Source: Bordetella petrii
Lineage (GTDB): Bacteria > Pseudomonadota > Gammaproteobacteria > Burkholderiales > Burkholderiaceae_B
Assembly: GCF_000067205.1 (NCBI RefSeq)
Contig: NC_010170.1
Span: 496,001 to 560,000 of the forward strand
Length of the DNA stretch: 64,000 nucleotides
Reading direction: 5' to 3'
The position numbers and the translations under genes were made by a program. The notes under the pieces are model-generated. The model was given only the letters and a program-made list of their open reading frames with translations. It made no database searches and was not told where the DNA came from. Below are positions 47,003 through 55,663 of the stretch, in pieces (the first letter of the stretch is position 1; each line of letters starts with the position of its first letter).

Positions 47003-50000
47003 ATGAATGCCCCTCTCACGTCCGCGCAGCGCGCGGCGCTTGCCTCCGTCCAGCTGGACGACAAATACACCCTGGAAACCGGCCGCGCCTGGATGAGCGG
47101 CATCCATGCCTTGGTGCGTTTGCCCATGATGCAGCGCGTGCGCGACCAGCGCGCCGGGCTCAATACCGCCGGGTTCATTTCAGGGTACCGCGGCTCGCCC
47201 CTGGGCGGCGTGGACACCAATATGTGGAAAGCCGCCAAGTACCTGAAGGCGCACCACATCGAGTTCCAGCCCGGCATCAACGAAGACCTGGCGGCGACCG
47301 CGGTGTGGGGATCCCAGCAAGTCAATCTGTTTCCCGGCGCGCGCTACGACGGCGTGTTCGGCATGTGGTACGGCAAGGGCCCCGGCGTAGACCGCTGCGG
47401 CGACGTATTCAAGCATGCCAACGCGGCCGGCACCTCGCCCCACGGCGGCGTGCTGGTGGTGGCGGGCGACGACCACCCGGCCAAGTCGTCCACGCTGCCG
47501 CACCAGAGCGACCACATATTGAAAGCCTGCATGATCCCCGCGCTGTTCCCGTCCAGCGTGCAGGAAGTGCTCGACTACGGATTGCATGGCTGGGCCATGA
47601 GCCGCTATGCCGGCGTGTGGGTGGGCATGAAGTGCATCACCGACATCGTCGAGGTCTCGGCCTCGGTCGACGTCGACCCCAACCGCGTGTCCATCATTTT
47701 GCCCGACGACTTCCAGATGCCGCCGGACGGCTTGAACATCCGCCTGCCTGACACTCCGCTGGCGCAGGAAGCCCGGCTGCTCGACTACAAACTGTATGCC
47801 GCGCTGGCCTACGCGCGCGCCAACAAGCTTAATCGCGAGCTGTGGCACGTGCCGCAAAGCCAGGCCCGCTTCGGCATCATGACATCCGGCAAAGCCTACC
47901 TCGATACCCGGCAGGCCCTGGCCGACCTGGGGCTTACCGAAGACATCTGCCGCCGCATCGGCCTGCGCCTGTTCAAGGTGGGCATGGTGTGGCCGCTGGA
48001 AGCCACCGGCGTACAGCAGTTCGCCGAAGGGCTCGACGAGATCCTGGTGGTCGAGGAAAAGCGCCAGGTGCTGGAATACCAACTGAAAGAAGAGCTGTTC
48101 AGCTGGATCGGCACCGGCAAGAAGATTCCGCGCGTGGTGGGCAAGTTTGACGACAAAGACGGCGGCGAATGGTCCGTGCCGCAGGGCAATTGGCTGCTGC
48201 CCGCGCACTACGAATTTTCGCCCGCCATGGTGGCCAAGGCGGTGGGCGCGCGCCTGCTGCGCTTTGCCTTGCCCGACGACGTGCGGGCCGGCATCGAGGC
48301 CCGGCTGGCGTTCATCGCCGAGCGCGAGCAGGCGCTGGCCAGGCCGCGCGTGACGGCCGAACGCAAGCCTTGGTTCTGCTCGGGCTGTCCGCACAACACC
48401 TCGACGCGGGTGCCCGAGGGCTCGCGCGGCATGGCCGGCATTGGCTGCCACTACATGGTGACCTGGATGGGCCGCAATACGCAGGCCTATACGCAGATGG
48501 GCGGCGAGGGCGTGCCCTGGCTGGGGCAGGCGCCATTTACCGATGAAAAACACGTGTTCGCCAACCTGGGCGACGGCACCTACTACCACTCGGGCCTGCT
48601 CGCCATCCGGGCGGCGGTGGCGGCCAAGGCGCCCATCACGTACAAGATCTTGTTCAACGACGCGGTCGCCATGACCGGCGGACAGCCGGTGGACGGTCCG
48701 ATCGACGTGCCCATGATCACGCGCCAGATGGCGGCCGAGGGCATCGAGAAGATCGTAGTCGTGACCGACGAACCGCAGAAATACCGGGGCGCGACCGGCC
48801 TGGCGCCCGGCGTGCCGGTGCATCACCGTGACGAGCTCGATGCGGTAATGCGCGAGCTGCGCGAGTATCCCGGCGTGTCCATCCTGGTGTACGACCAGAC
48901 CTGCGCCACTGAAAAGCGCCGGCGCCGCAAGCGCAACGCATACCCTGATCCGGCGCGCCGCGTGGTCATCAACGAGCGGGTCTGCGAAGGCTGCGGCGAT
49001 TGCTCCGAACAATCGCATTGCCTGTCTGTCGAGCCGCTGGAAACCGAGTTCGGCCGCAAGCGCACCATCAACCAGTCGAGCTGCAATAAAGATTATTCCT
49101 GTCTCAAGGGATTCTGCCCCAGCCTGGTAACGGTCGAGGGCGGCCGGCTGCGCAAGCCCCAGCCCCTGGCCCAGGAGGGCGCCATCGACGCGGGCCTGCC
49201 CGAGCCGGCGCCGGCATCCCTGGCGCAGCCGTACGGCGTGTTCGTTGCCGGGGTGGGCGGCACGGGCGTGGTCACCATCGGGCAATTGCTGGGCATGGCG
49301 GCGCACGTGGAAGGCAAGGGCTGTTCGGTGCTCGACATGGCCGGCCTTGCCCAGAAGGGCGGCGCGGTGTTCTCGCACGTCGTGCTGGCTCCTACCCCCG
49401 ACGGCCTGCTCAACACCCGGGTCGCCATGGGCGAGGCTGACCTGGTGCTGGCGGGCGACCTCGTTGTCGCGGCCAGCCCGGAATCGGTAGCCCGCATGCG
49501 CGCTGGCCGCACCCGGCTGCTGCTCAACAGCGACGTGGCGCCCACCGCCGCGTTCGTGCACGATCCCGACTGGCGTCTGCCCGGGGCTGACCTGCAGGCC
49601 GATTTGCGTGCCGCCTGTGGCGAGGGCGGCGTGGACATGGTCGATGCCGCCGGGTTGGCCGTGGGGCTGCTGGGCGACGCCATTTACGCCAATCCGCTCA
49701 TGATGGGCTATGCCTACCAGAAAGGCTGGCTGCCGCTGGGCCAGCAGGCGCTGCTGCGCGCTATCGAACTGAACGGCCAGCAAGTGCCCGCCAACCTGGC
49801 GGCGTTTGCATGGGGCCGGCGCGCCGCGCACGACCTGGCCGCGGTGCAACGCCTGGCCGGCTGCGCCACCGCGCCGCGGGCCGGGGAAATTATCGAAGTC
49901 CGGCGCGGGCAATCCACGGCGGTAGTCGACATCAAGCGGCCCACTGGCGAGGTCGACGCGCTGGTGGCGGTGCGCAGCGAATTCTTGCAGGCCTATCAGA

Positions 50001-50608
50001 ATGCCGGCTATGCGGACCGCTACCGCGACCTGGTGCAGCGCGTGGCGCAGGCCGAGCAGTCGGCCACCGGCACCACGCGGCTGGCGGCGGCCGTGGCGCG
50101 CTACTACTTCAAGCTGATGGCCTATAAAGACGAATACGAAGTGGCGCGGCTGTACACCGACGGTGAATTCCTGAAGCAGATCGAGGCGCAATTCGAGGGC
50201 GACTGGAAGCTGCGCCTGCACCTGGCTCCGCCGTTGCTGGCCCGCCGCGATGCCCAGGGCCATCTGGTCAAGCGCGCCTACGGCCCTGGCGTGCTGAAGG
50301 CCTTCCGGGTATTGGCGCGGCTACGCGGCCTGCGCGGCACGCCGCTGGACATCTTCGGCTATACCGCCGAGCGGCGCGCGGAGCGCGCCCTGATCGAAAC
50401 CTATCGCAACGACCTGCTGGCCATCCTGCCCAAGTTGAACCGGGCCAACCTGGACCGCGCCGTGGAGCTGGCCAGCCTGCCGGAATCCATACGCGGTTAT
50501 GGCCACATCAAGGAAGCAGCAATGCAGCGCGCCGCCGCCCGGCGCGCCGAGCTGATGCAAGGCTTCAGCGCCACGGTGGTGCCCATAGGCGGCGCGCGCG
50601 CCGCCTAG
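47003..50608 (+). CDS. Fused indolepyruvate ferredoxin oxidoreductase
   Basis: A 1201-residue 2-oxoacid oxidoreductase in which the alpha (IorA) and gamma (IorB) parts are joined. It oxidatively decarboxylates arylpyruvates to aryl-acyl-CoA with TPP and Fe-S clusters. N-terminal pyrimidine-binding core (FISGYRGSPLGGVDTNMW near residue 58), TPP domain (CSGCPHNTSTRVPEG near 458, GDGTYYHSGLLAI near 526), a cysteine cluster VCEGCGDCSEQSHC near 660-673, and a gamma domain beginning GVGGTGVVTIGQLLG near 750. The ATG at 47003 has GGAG upstream. The fused form is common in Burkholderiales and serves aromatic amino-acid catabolism. Confidence 0.94.
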   Translation: MNAPLTSAQRAALASVQLDDKYTLETGRAWMSGIHALVRLPMMQRVRDQRAGLNTAGFISGYRGSPLGGVDTNMWKAAKYLKAHHIEFQPGINEDLAATAVWGSQQVNLFPGARYDGVFGMWYGKGPGVDRCGDVFKHANAAGTSPHGGVLVVAGDDHPAKSSTLPHQSDHILKACMIPALFPSSVQEVLDYGLHGWAMSRYAGVWVGMKCITDIVEVSASVDVDPNRVSIILPDDFQMPPDGLNIRLPDTPLAQEARLLDYKLYAALAYARANKLNRELWHVPQSQARFGIMTSGKAYLDTRQALADLGLTEDICRRIGLRLFKVGMVWPLEATGVQQFAEGLDEILVVEEKRQVLEYQLKEELFSWIGTGKKIPRVVGKFDDKDGGEWSVPQGNWLLPAHYEFSPAMVAKAVGARLLRFALPDDVRAGIEARLAFIAEREQALARPRVTAERKPWFCSGCPHNTSTRVPEGSRGMAGIGCHYMVTWMGRNTQAYTQMGGEGVPWLGQAPFTDEKHVFANLGDGTYYHSGLLAIRAAVAAKAPITYKILFNDAVAMTGGQPVDGPIDVPMITRQMAAEGIEKIVVVTDEPQKYRGATGLAPGVPVHHRDELDAVMRELREYPGVSILVYDQTCATEKRRRRKRNAYPDPARRVVINERVCEGCGDCSEQSHCLSVEPLETEFGRKRTINQSSCNKDYSCLKGFCPSLVTVEGGRLRKPQPLAQEGAIDAGLPEPAPASLAQPYGVFVAGVGGTGVVTIGQLLGMAAHVEGKGCSVLDMAGLAQKGGAVFSHVVLAPTPDGLLNTRVAMGEADLVLAGDLVVAASPESVARMRAGRTRLLLNSDVAPTAAFVHDPDWRLPGADLQADLRAACGEGGVDMVDAAGLAVGLLGDAIYANPLMMGYAYQKGWLPLGQQALLRAIELNGQQVPANLAAFAWGRRAAHDLAAVQRLAGCATAPRAGEIIEVRRGQSTAVVDIKRPTGEVDALVAVRSEFLQAYQNAGYADRYRDLVQRVAQAEQSATGTTRLAAAVARYYFKLMAYKDEYEVARLYTDGEFLKQIEAQFEGDWKLRLHLAPPLLARRDAQGHLVKRAYGPGVLKAFRVLARLRGLRGTPLDIFGYTAERRAERALIETYRNDLLAILPKLNRANLDRAVELASLPESIRGYGHIKEAAMQRAAARRAELMQGFSATVVPIGGARAA

Positions 50609-50620
50609 GCAGGGGGCGGG

Positions 50621-51292
50621 TCAGCTGGTGGCCGTGCTGGGCCGGGTAAAGCGCTCGAAACGCGGCTTGGCCGGCGCGCTGAAGCGCTCGATCTGGGGCG
50701 GGGTGTGGGCCTTGGCGGAGGCGGTCTGGGCGGCCACCTGTTCCCGTTGGGCGATCAGGACTTCGGCCTTGTGGTGATGCGGCGCCAGCCGGCGCACCAT
50801 CACCCGGCCGTCGCGCGGAAAGTAGCCGATGCGGCGCGCGTGCACATCGCCCAGGTCTTGCGCCAGCACCGGGATGCCTTCGGTGTTCAGGTAGTTCAGC
50901 ACGAAGCGGGCATTGCGTTCGCCGATGTTCATCTGCTGCATCGCGCTTAGCACCGCGCCGCCGCCGAACACCTTGGCCTCCAGCCGCTCGCGCGCCGCGC
51001 CCGCCTTGAGCAGCTCGTTGATCAGAACTTCCATTGCGAAGGCGCCATAGCGCATGGTGGCCGAGGAGGGCGAGTCGCCGTCGCCTTCGGGCAGCATGAA
51101 GTGGTTCATGCCGCCCACGCCGGCGCGCGGGTCGCGGATACAGGCCGCCACGCACGAACCCAGCACGGTCGAGATCATGATGTCTTCGCCGGCTGCCACA
51201 TAGTATTCATTAGGCAATACCTTGACCGCCGGGCAGTGAAAGGCGCTATCAAAATAGTGACGTGTCGCGCGGGCGTCGAGGCGAGAGGGCAT
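50621..51292 (-). CDS. cheD: Chemoreceptor glutamine deamidase CheD
   Basis: A 223-residue CheD-type deamidase that modifies glutamines of methyl-accepting chemotaxis proteins. The catalytic cysteine is C47 in TVLGSCVAAC and the histidine is H64 in GGMNHFMLP; RYGAFAMEVLINELLKAGA follows. The last 35 residues form an unconserved basic tail. No other chemotaxis or flagellar gene is present nearby; it converges on the end of the indolepyruvate oxidoreductase gene (12 bases between stops). Confidence 0.93.
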   Translation of the reverse strand: MPSRLDARATRHYFDSAFHCPAVKVLPNEYYVAAGEDIMISTVLGSCVAACIRDPRAGVGGMNHFMLPEGDGDSPSSATMRYGAFAMEVLINELLKAGAARERLEAKVFGGGAVLSAMQQMNIGERNARFVLNYLNTEGIPVLAQDLGDVHARRIGYFPRDGRVMVRRLAPHHHKAEVLIAQREQVAAQTASAKAHTPPQIERFSAPAKPRFERFTRPSTATS

Positions 51293-51386
51293 GGGGAGAC
51301 CGCATTAGAAAAACGGCACAAGCGAGGGGAGGAGCGAAATCTGCGGAAATCTGCCGCACAAATATGTTAACAAATTTGATTTATGT

Positions 51387-51407
51387 AAAAAATCTTTAAG
51401 ATTTTTT
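51387..51407. terminator. AT-rich palindrome between ftsX and cheD
   Basis: AAAAAATCTT at 51387-51396 is the exact reverse complement of AAGATTTTTT at 51398-51407, with one base between. It lies in the 261-base gap downstream of ftsX and upstream of cheD. It could form a weak U-rich terminator for ftsEX or an AT-rich cheD promoter element. Confidence 0.4.
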
Positions 51408-51463
51408 CAAACTTTGGCCCCTCGTCAGCGCAACATGGGCGAGCGGCAGCAAGCGCGGCCGGT

Positions 51464-51545
51464 AATGCGTCCCCTATTTATTTCAGTCCCCCGGCTGCGG
51501 CTGATCACTAATGTAGCGGCACCGGGGACATTTCTTTTAGGGCAT
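51464..51545. repeat. Possible degenerate repeat with inverted GTCCCC arms
   Basis: GTCCCCTATTTATTTCAGTC begins near 51468, and about 55 bases later GGGGACATTTCTTTTAGGG appears. The GTCCCC/GGGGAC pair plus the A/T tracts look like a decayed mobile or REP-like unit next to the ftsX stop. Only one copy is in the window, so its repeat nature is a guess. Confidence 0.3.
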
Positions 51546-51553
51546 TAAGGGGG

Positions 51554-52462
51554 TTAAAAGCGCGTACTGCGCGTGACTGACCAGCGCGCCGCCAGGGCGC
51601 CCAGGATGCTGGTGCCCAGTACGGCGGCCGCCAGCGCGGGCAGGCCAGGCAGGTGCAGGGTGAACTCTGCGCCGTAGCTGCGCGCCAGCCCGAGCAGGGC
51701 GCTGTTGAGCGGCGCCAGCGCGATGGCGGCCGCGCCGATGGCCACCAGCGCGGCCAGGGCGCCGGACAGGGCGCCCAGGTACAGGAACGGCCGGCGCACG
51801 AACGATTCGGTGGCGCCCACCAGGCGCGCCACGGCGATTTCCTCGCGCTGCAGCATGGCCTGCATGCGTACGGTGTTAAAAACGGCGGCCAGCACCACCG
51901 CCGCCACGCAGGCCGCCAGGAAGACCAGGCCCACGCGCGCGAACCGCAGAATGGCCTCCAGGCGCTGCACCCAGGCGCTGTCGAGCTGTACCAGGTCGAC
52001 GTGTTCCCATTGCTTCCAGGCCTGGGCCAACTGGTCGGCGCGCTGCGCCAGCTGCTCGCCCTCGGTCAGGGTGGCCACTACGGCGTCGGGCAAGGGGTTG
52101 CCCGGCAGCACCGCCAGGGCCTGGTCCCAGGTGGGGTCGTTGCGCAGCGACGCCAGGGCGTCATCGCGCGGCACCACGCGCACCGCCTGGACCTGCGCGG
52201 CGTTTTCGGCGCGGATGCGCTGTGCGATGGCCTGGGCCGCGCCGGCTGGCGCGTCGGTTTGCAGGAACAGCGTGACCTCGGGGGTGATCGACACCTGCCG
52301 CGCCACGGGCTGGGCCGACACCAGGATGGCGCCGCCCAGCAGCGGCAAGGCCAGCGCCAGCGCCATGACCAGCAGGTTGGCCAGCGATGAAAAGGGCTGC
52401 GCCGCCAGGCGGCGCAGGGTAACCGTCAGGGCATAGCGATGCTGCCGCAGCCAGGATTTCAT
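51554..52462 (-). CDS. ftsX: Cell-division ABC permease FtsX
   Basis: A 302-residue inner-membrane protein. It has a short cytoplasmic N-terminus, a first transmembrane helix (residues about 24-48), a periplasmic domain to about 165, then three C-terminal helices (about 173-195, 228-252, 270-292). FtsEX at the septum activates peptidoglycan hydrolases through periplasmic partners. Its start overlaps the ftsE stop by four bases (52459-52462), giving translational coupling. Confidence 0.94.
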   Translation of the reverse strand: MKSWLRQHRYALTVTLRRLAAQPFSSLANLLVMALALALPLLGGAILVSAQPVARQVSITPEVTLFLQTDAPAGAAQAIAQRIRAENAAQVQAVRVVPRDDALASLRNDPTWDQALAVLPGNPLPDAVVATLTEGEQLAQRADQLAQAWKQWEHVDLVQLDSAWVQRLEAILRFARVGLVFLAACVAAVVLAAVFNTVRMQAMLQREEIAVARLVGATESFVRRPFLYLGALSGALAALVAIGAAAIALAPLNSALLGLARSYGAEFTLHLPGLPALAAAVLGTSILGALAARWSVTRSTRF

Positions 52463-53127
52463 GCGGAGGCTCCCGAATCGTGGAACTTGCCGGGCTCCAG
52501 CCGCAGCATGCGCGTGGCGTATTGAGACATCAGCGCTTCGTCGTGCGAGGCGATCAGGGTGGTGACGCCGACGCGGTTGAAATCGCGGAACACATTCAGG
52601 ATGCGTTGCGCGGTGTCGTGATCGAGGTTGGCGGTGGGCTCGTCGGCGATCAGGATGGCGGGCCGGTTGACGATGGCGCGCGCGATGGCCAGGCGCTGCT
52701 GTTCGCCGCCCGACAACTCGATGGGGTTCATGCCTTCTTTGCCCGCCAGGCCCACCTTGTCGAGCGCCGCGCGCGCCCGGGCGCTGGCCGCTTCGGGCGC
52801 CTGGCCGATGACCGCCAGCGGCAGCATGACATTCTGCAGCGCGCTGCGGTCGAACAGCAGGTGCGTGTCTTGCAGGATCACGCCCACAGCGCGGCGCAGG
52901 TAAGGGCGCGCGCGCGCCGGCAGCTTGTCGAGCCGCTGGCCATTGACCTGGATGGACCCCCGGCTGGCGGGTTCGAGGCCCCCTATCAATTTGAGCAGGG
53001 TGGATTTACCGGCGCCCGATGCACCTGACACGAAAATGAATTCGCCGGCGCTGACCCGGAAGTTGATGTCGGCCAGGATGTTTCGGCCGCGCCCATACGA
53101 TTTGAAGACGTGCTGGAATTCGATCAT
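52459..53127 (-). CDS. ftsE: Cell-division ABC ATPase FtsE
   Basis: A 222-residue ABC ATPase. It has IEFQHVFKSYGRG at the start, Walker A SGASGAGKSTLLKLIGG near residue 37, a Q-loop (VILQDTHLLFDRS), signature LSGGEQQRLAIARAI near 137 and Walker B AILIADEPTANLD. The start at 53127 is preferred, since upstream codons to 53211 lack homology. It is coupled to ftsX. The gap to the divergent amino-acid transporter is 201 bases. Confidence 0.95.
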   Translation of the reverse strand: MIEFQHVFKSYGRGRNILADINFRVSAGEFIFVSGASGAGKSTLLKLIGGLEPASRGSIQVNGQRLDKLPARARPYLRRAVGVILQDTHLLFDRSALQNVMLPLAVIGQAPEAASARARAALDKVGLAGKEGMNPIELSGGEQQRLAIARAIVNRPAILIADEPTANLDHDTAQRILNVFRDFNRVGVTTLIASHDEALMSQYATRMLRLEPGKFHDSGASA

Positions 53128-53328
53128 GGCGGCAGGTAAAGAAGAAGCAGCAATAGTACCGCGCAGCGATCCGGGGCGACGGTTGCAAATTTTTCCGTCC
53201 CTTTTTTTCATTTAATCCGTCAAGGGATTTCCCCCATGTCCCCGAATATGCTGACCCGCTACCATCCCGGCGATGCTTGATGCGCCCCACCCTTTGCGCA
53301 CCAAGGCTTCCCCTACAGGAGATAAAAG

Positions 53329-54345
53329 ATGAAAGCACTGAAATTAGCCGCCGTTGCCGCCGCACTGTTCGCAGCGTCTTCGGCGGCCAACGCTGGCGCA
53401 ACTTTCGACAGCGTCAAAAAGAAGGGCTTTGTCCAGTGCGGCGTGTCGACGGGCATTCCCGGCTTCTCCATGGCGGACAGCAAGGGCGAATGGAAAGGCA
53501 TCGACGTGGCCATGTGCCGTGCCATCGCCGCCACCATGTTCAACGATTCCACCAAGTTCAAAGTCACGCCGCTGAACACGCAGCAGCGCTTCACCGCGCT
53601 GCAGTCGGGCGAAGTCGACGTGCTTACCCGCAACACCACCCAGACCCTCACGCGTGACACCACGCTGGGCCTGATCGGCGCCGGCGTCAACTACTACGAC
53701 AGCCAGGGCGTGATGGTGTCCAAAGACCTGGGCGTCAAGAGCGCCAAGGAACTGAACGGCGCCACCATCTGCGTGCAGCCGGGCACCACCACCGAACTGA
53801 ACCTGGCCGACTGGTTCCGCGGCCAGAAGATCGAATTCAAGCCGGTCGTTATCGACAAGTACGACGAAATCATCCGCGCCTTCTCGGCCGGCCGCTGCGA
53901 CGCCTTTACCACCGACAAGTCGCAACTGGCCTCGACCCGCACCACGCTCGAGAACCCCGACAACTTCGTCATCCTGCCGGAAGACTTCTCGAAAGAGCCG
54001 CTGGGTCCCATGGTTCGCCAGGGCGACGAGCAATGGTTCAACATCGTGCGCTGGTCGCTCAACGCCATGCTGGAAGCCGAGGAATACGGCATCACCTCGA
54101 AGAACGTCGACGAGATGGCCAAGAGCTCCAATCCCAATATCCAGCGCATCCTGGGCGTGACCCCGGGCATGGGCAAGAACCTGGGCGTGGACGACAAGTG
54201 GGCCTACACCATCATCAAGCAGGTGGGTAACTACGGCGAAGTCTTCGAGCGCACGCTGGGCGCCGACAGCGCCATGAAGCTCGAGCGCGGCCTGAACGCC
54301 TCCTACAAGGACGGCGGTCTGATGTACGGCTGGCCGGTGCGCTAA
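53329..54345 (+). CDS. aapJ: General L-amino-acid ABC transporter, binding protein
   Basis: A 338-residue periplasmic receptor of the AapJ/BztA family. Signal peptide MKALKLAAVAAALFAASSA, then VKKKGFVQCGVSTGIPGFSM, the first ligand-binding strand. GEVDVLTRNTTQTLTRD and AGRCDAFTTDKSQLAS are family hallmarks. An excellent AGGAG lies eight bases before the ATG. It is the first gene of the complete aapJQMP operon; two strong hairpins follow its stop, suggesting that the receptor mRNA is made more stable than the permease part. Confidence 0.95.
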   Translation: MKALKLAAVAAALFAASSAANAGATFDSVKKKGFVQCGVSTGIPGFSMADSKGEWKGIDVAMCRAIAATMFNDSTKFKVTPLNTQQRFTALQSGEVDVLTRNTTQTLTRDTTLGLIGAGVNYYDSQGVMVSKDLGVKSAKELNGATICVQPGTTTELNLADWFRGQKIEFKPVVIDKYDEIIRAFSAGRCDAFTTDKSQLASTRTTLENPDNFVILPEDFSKEPLGPMVRQGDEQWFNIVRWSLNAMLEAEEYGITSKNVDEMAKSSNPNIQRILGVTPGMGKNLGVDDKWAYTIIKQVGNYGEVFERTLGADSAMKLERGLNASYKDGGLMYGWPVR

Positions 54346-54357
54346 GCACGGCTGCCG

Positions 54358-54407
54358 GGCAAGGCGGGGTTCGCCCGCCTTGCCAGGCCCGCCCCTCGGG
54401 GGCGGGC
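54358..54407 (+). terminator. Double hairpin between aapJ and aapQ
   Basis: GGCAAGGCGGG at 54358-54368 pairs perfectly with CCCGCCTTGCC at 54374-54384, and directly after it GCCCGCCCC at 54387-54395 pairs with GGGGCGGGC at 54399-54407. There is no T run. Within an operon this is typical of a processing/stabilising or partially terminating element after the binding-protein gene. Confidence 0.8.
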
Positions 54408-54471
54408 GGCAGGAGTAAGGTGGCGTCAGGGTTTGCCGGCCATTCCTTTTCGACTTCTGTAGATCCATTCC

Positions 54472-55662
54472 ATGACGACAAACAACCCCCAAGTCCCGGC
54501 GGCGGCGCCCAAGCGACGTCTCAGCTGGAACGACCCCGGCGTGCGCGCCGTGGTGTATCAGGTTGTCGCGCTGGCCCTGGTCGCCCTGGCCGTGTGGTTC
54601 CTGGTTTCCAACACCTTGCACAACCTGCAGGTGCGCAATATTTCCACCGGCTTCGGATTCATCGACCGCGAAGCGGGCTTCGCCATCGGCGAGACGCCCA
54701 TCGATTACACGCCGGCCAACACCTACGGCCGCGCCATTGTGGTGGGCCTGCTGAACACGCTGCGCGCGGCCGTGCTGGGCATCATTCTGGCCACCCTGCT
54801 GGGCACCCTGATCGGGGTGGGCCGGCTGTCGAAGAACTGGCTCATGGCCAAGGTGTGCTCGGTGTACGTCGAAACCATGCGCAACGTGCCGCTGCTGCTG
54901 CAGCTGTTCTTCTGGTACGCCCTTATCACCGAGAACATGCCCGGCCCGCGCCAGGCGGCCAATCCGCTACCCGGCGTGTTCATCTCGAACCGCGGCCTGA
55001 AAGTGCCGGCCCTGGAAGGCGCTTCGCTCGACTTCATTCTGGGCGGGTTGGCGCTGGCCATCATCGGCACCATCGTGGCCGCGCACTGGGGCAAGAAGCG
55101 CCAGGAAGCCACCGGCCAGGTGTTTCCGCTCGGACGCGTCGCGCTGGGCCTGTTCATCGGGCTGCCCATCCTGGGCTGGCTGGTGAGCGGCGCATCGTTG
55201 AAGCTGGACATGCCCGAGCTCAAGGGCTTCAACTTCTCGGGCGGGCTGACGCTGTCGCCCGAGTTCGCGGCCCTGCTGGCGGGGCTGGTGATCTATACCT
55301 CGGCCTTTATCGCCGAAGTGGTGCGCTCGGGCATCCAGGCGGTCAACCAGGGGCAGTGGGAAGCCGCCGGCTCGCTGGGCCTGCGCCGCTCGCGGGTGCT
55401 GCGCCTGGTGATATTGCCGCAGGCGCTGCGCGTGATCATCCCGCCCATGACCAGCCAGTACCTGAACCTGACCAAGAACAGTTCGCTGGCGGTGGCTATT
55501 GGGTATCCCGACATCGTCTCGGTGGTCAATACCACCATGAACCAGACGGGGCAGGCCATCGAAGGCATCTTGATCATCATGGCGGCTTACCTCACCGTCA
55601 GCCTGTCGATCTCGGTATTCATGAACTGGTACAACAAGCGCATCGCGCTGGTGGAGCGTTGA
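54472..55662 (+). CDS. aapQ: General L-amino-acid ABC transporter, permease AapQ
   Basis: A 396-residue inner-membrane permease of the AapQ/BztB family, longer than typical HisM-like permeases because of an inserted middle region (about 150-260). The first membrane helix is near residues 26-46; the coupling motif of the His/Glu/Gln family is visible as EAAGSLGLRRSRVLRLVILPQALRV, residues about 300-325. It ends one base before aapM starts, so the two heteromeric partners are coupled. Confidence 0.94.
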   Translation: MTTNNPQVPAAAPKRRLSWNDPGVRAVVYQVVALALVALAVWFLVSNTLHNLQVRNISTGFGFIDREAGFAIGETPIDYTPANTYGRAIVVGLLNTLRAAVLGIILATLLGTLIGVGRLSKNWLMAKVCSVYVETMRNVPLLLQLFFWYALITENMPGPRQAANPLPGVFISNRGLKVPALEGASLDFILGGLALAIIGTIVAAHWGKKRQEATGQVFPLGRVALGLFIGLPILGWLVSGASLKLDMPELKGFNFSGGLTLSPEFAALLAGLVIYTSAFIAEVVRSGIQAVNQGQWEAAGSLGLRRSRVLRLVILPQALRVIIPPMTSQYLNLTKNSSLAVAIGYPDIVSVVNTTMNQTGQAIEGILIIMAAYLTVSLSISVFMNWYNKRIALVER

Positions 55663-55663
55663 T

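Noticed and set aside
47180..50263. A 1027-codon open frame on the minus strand
   Set aside because: It is antisense to the indolepyruvate oxidoreductase and lacks any domain.
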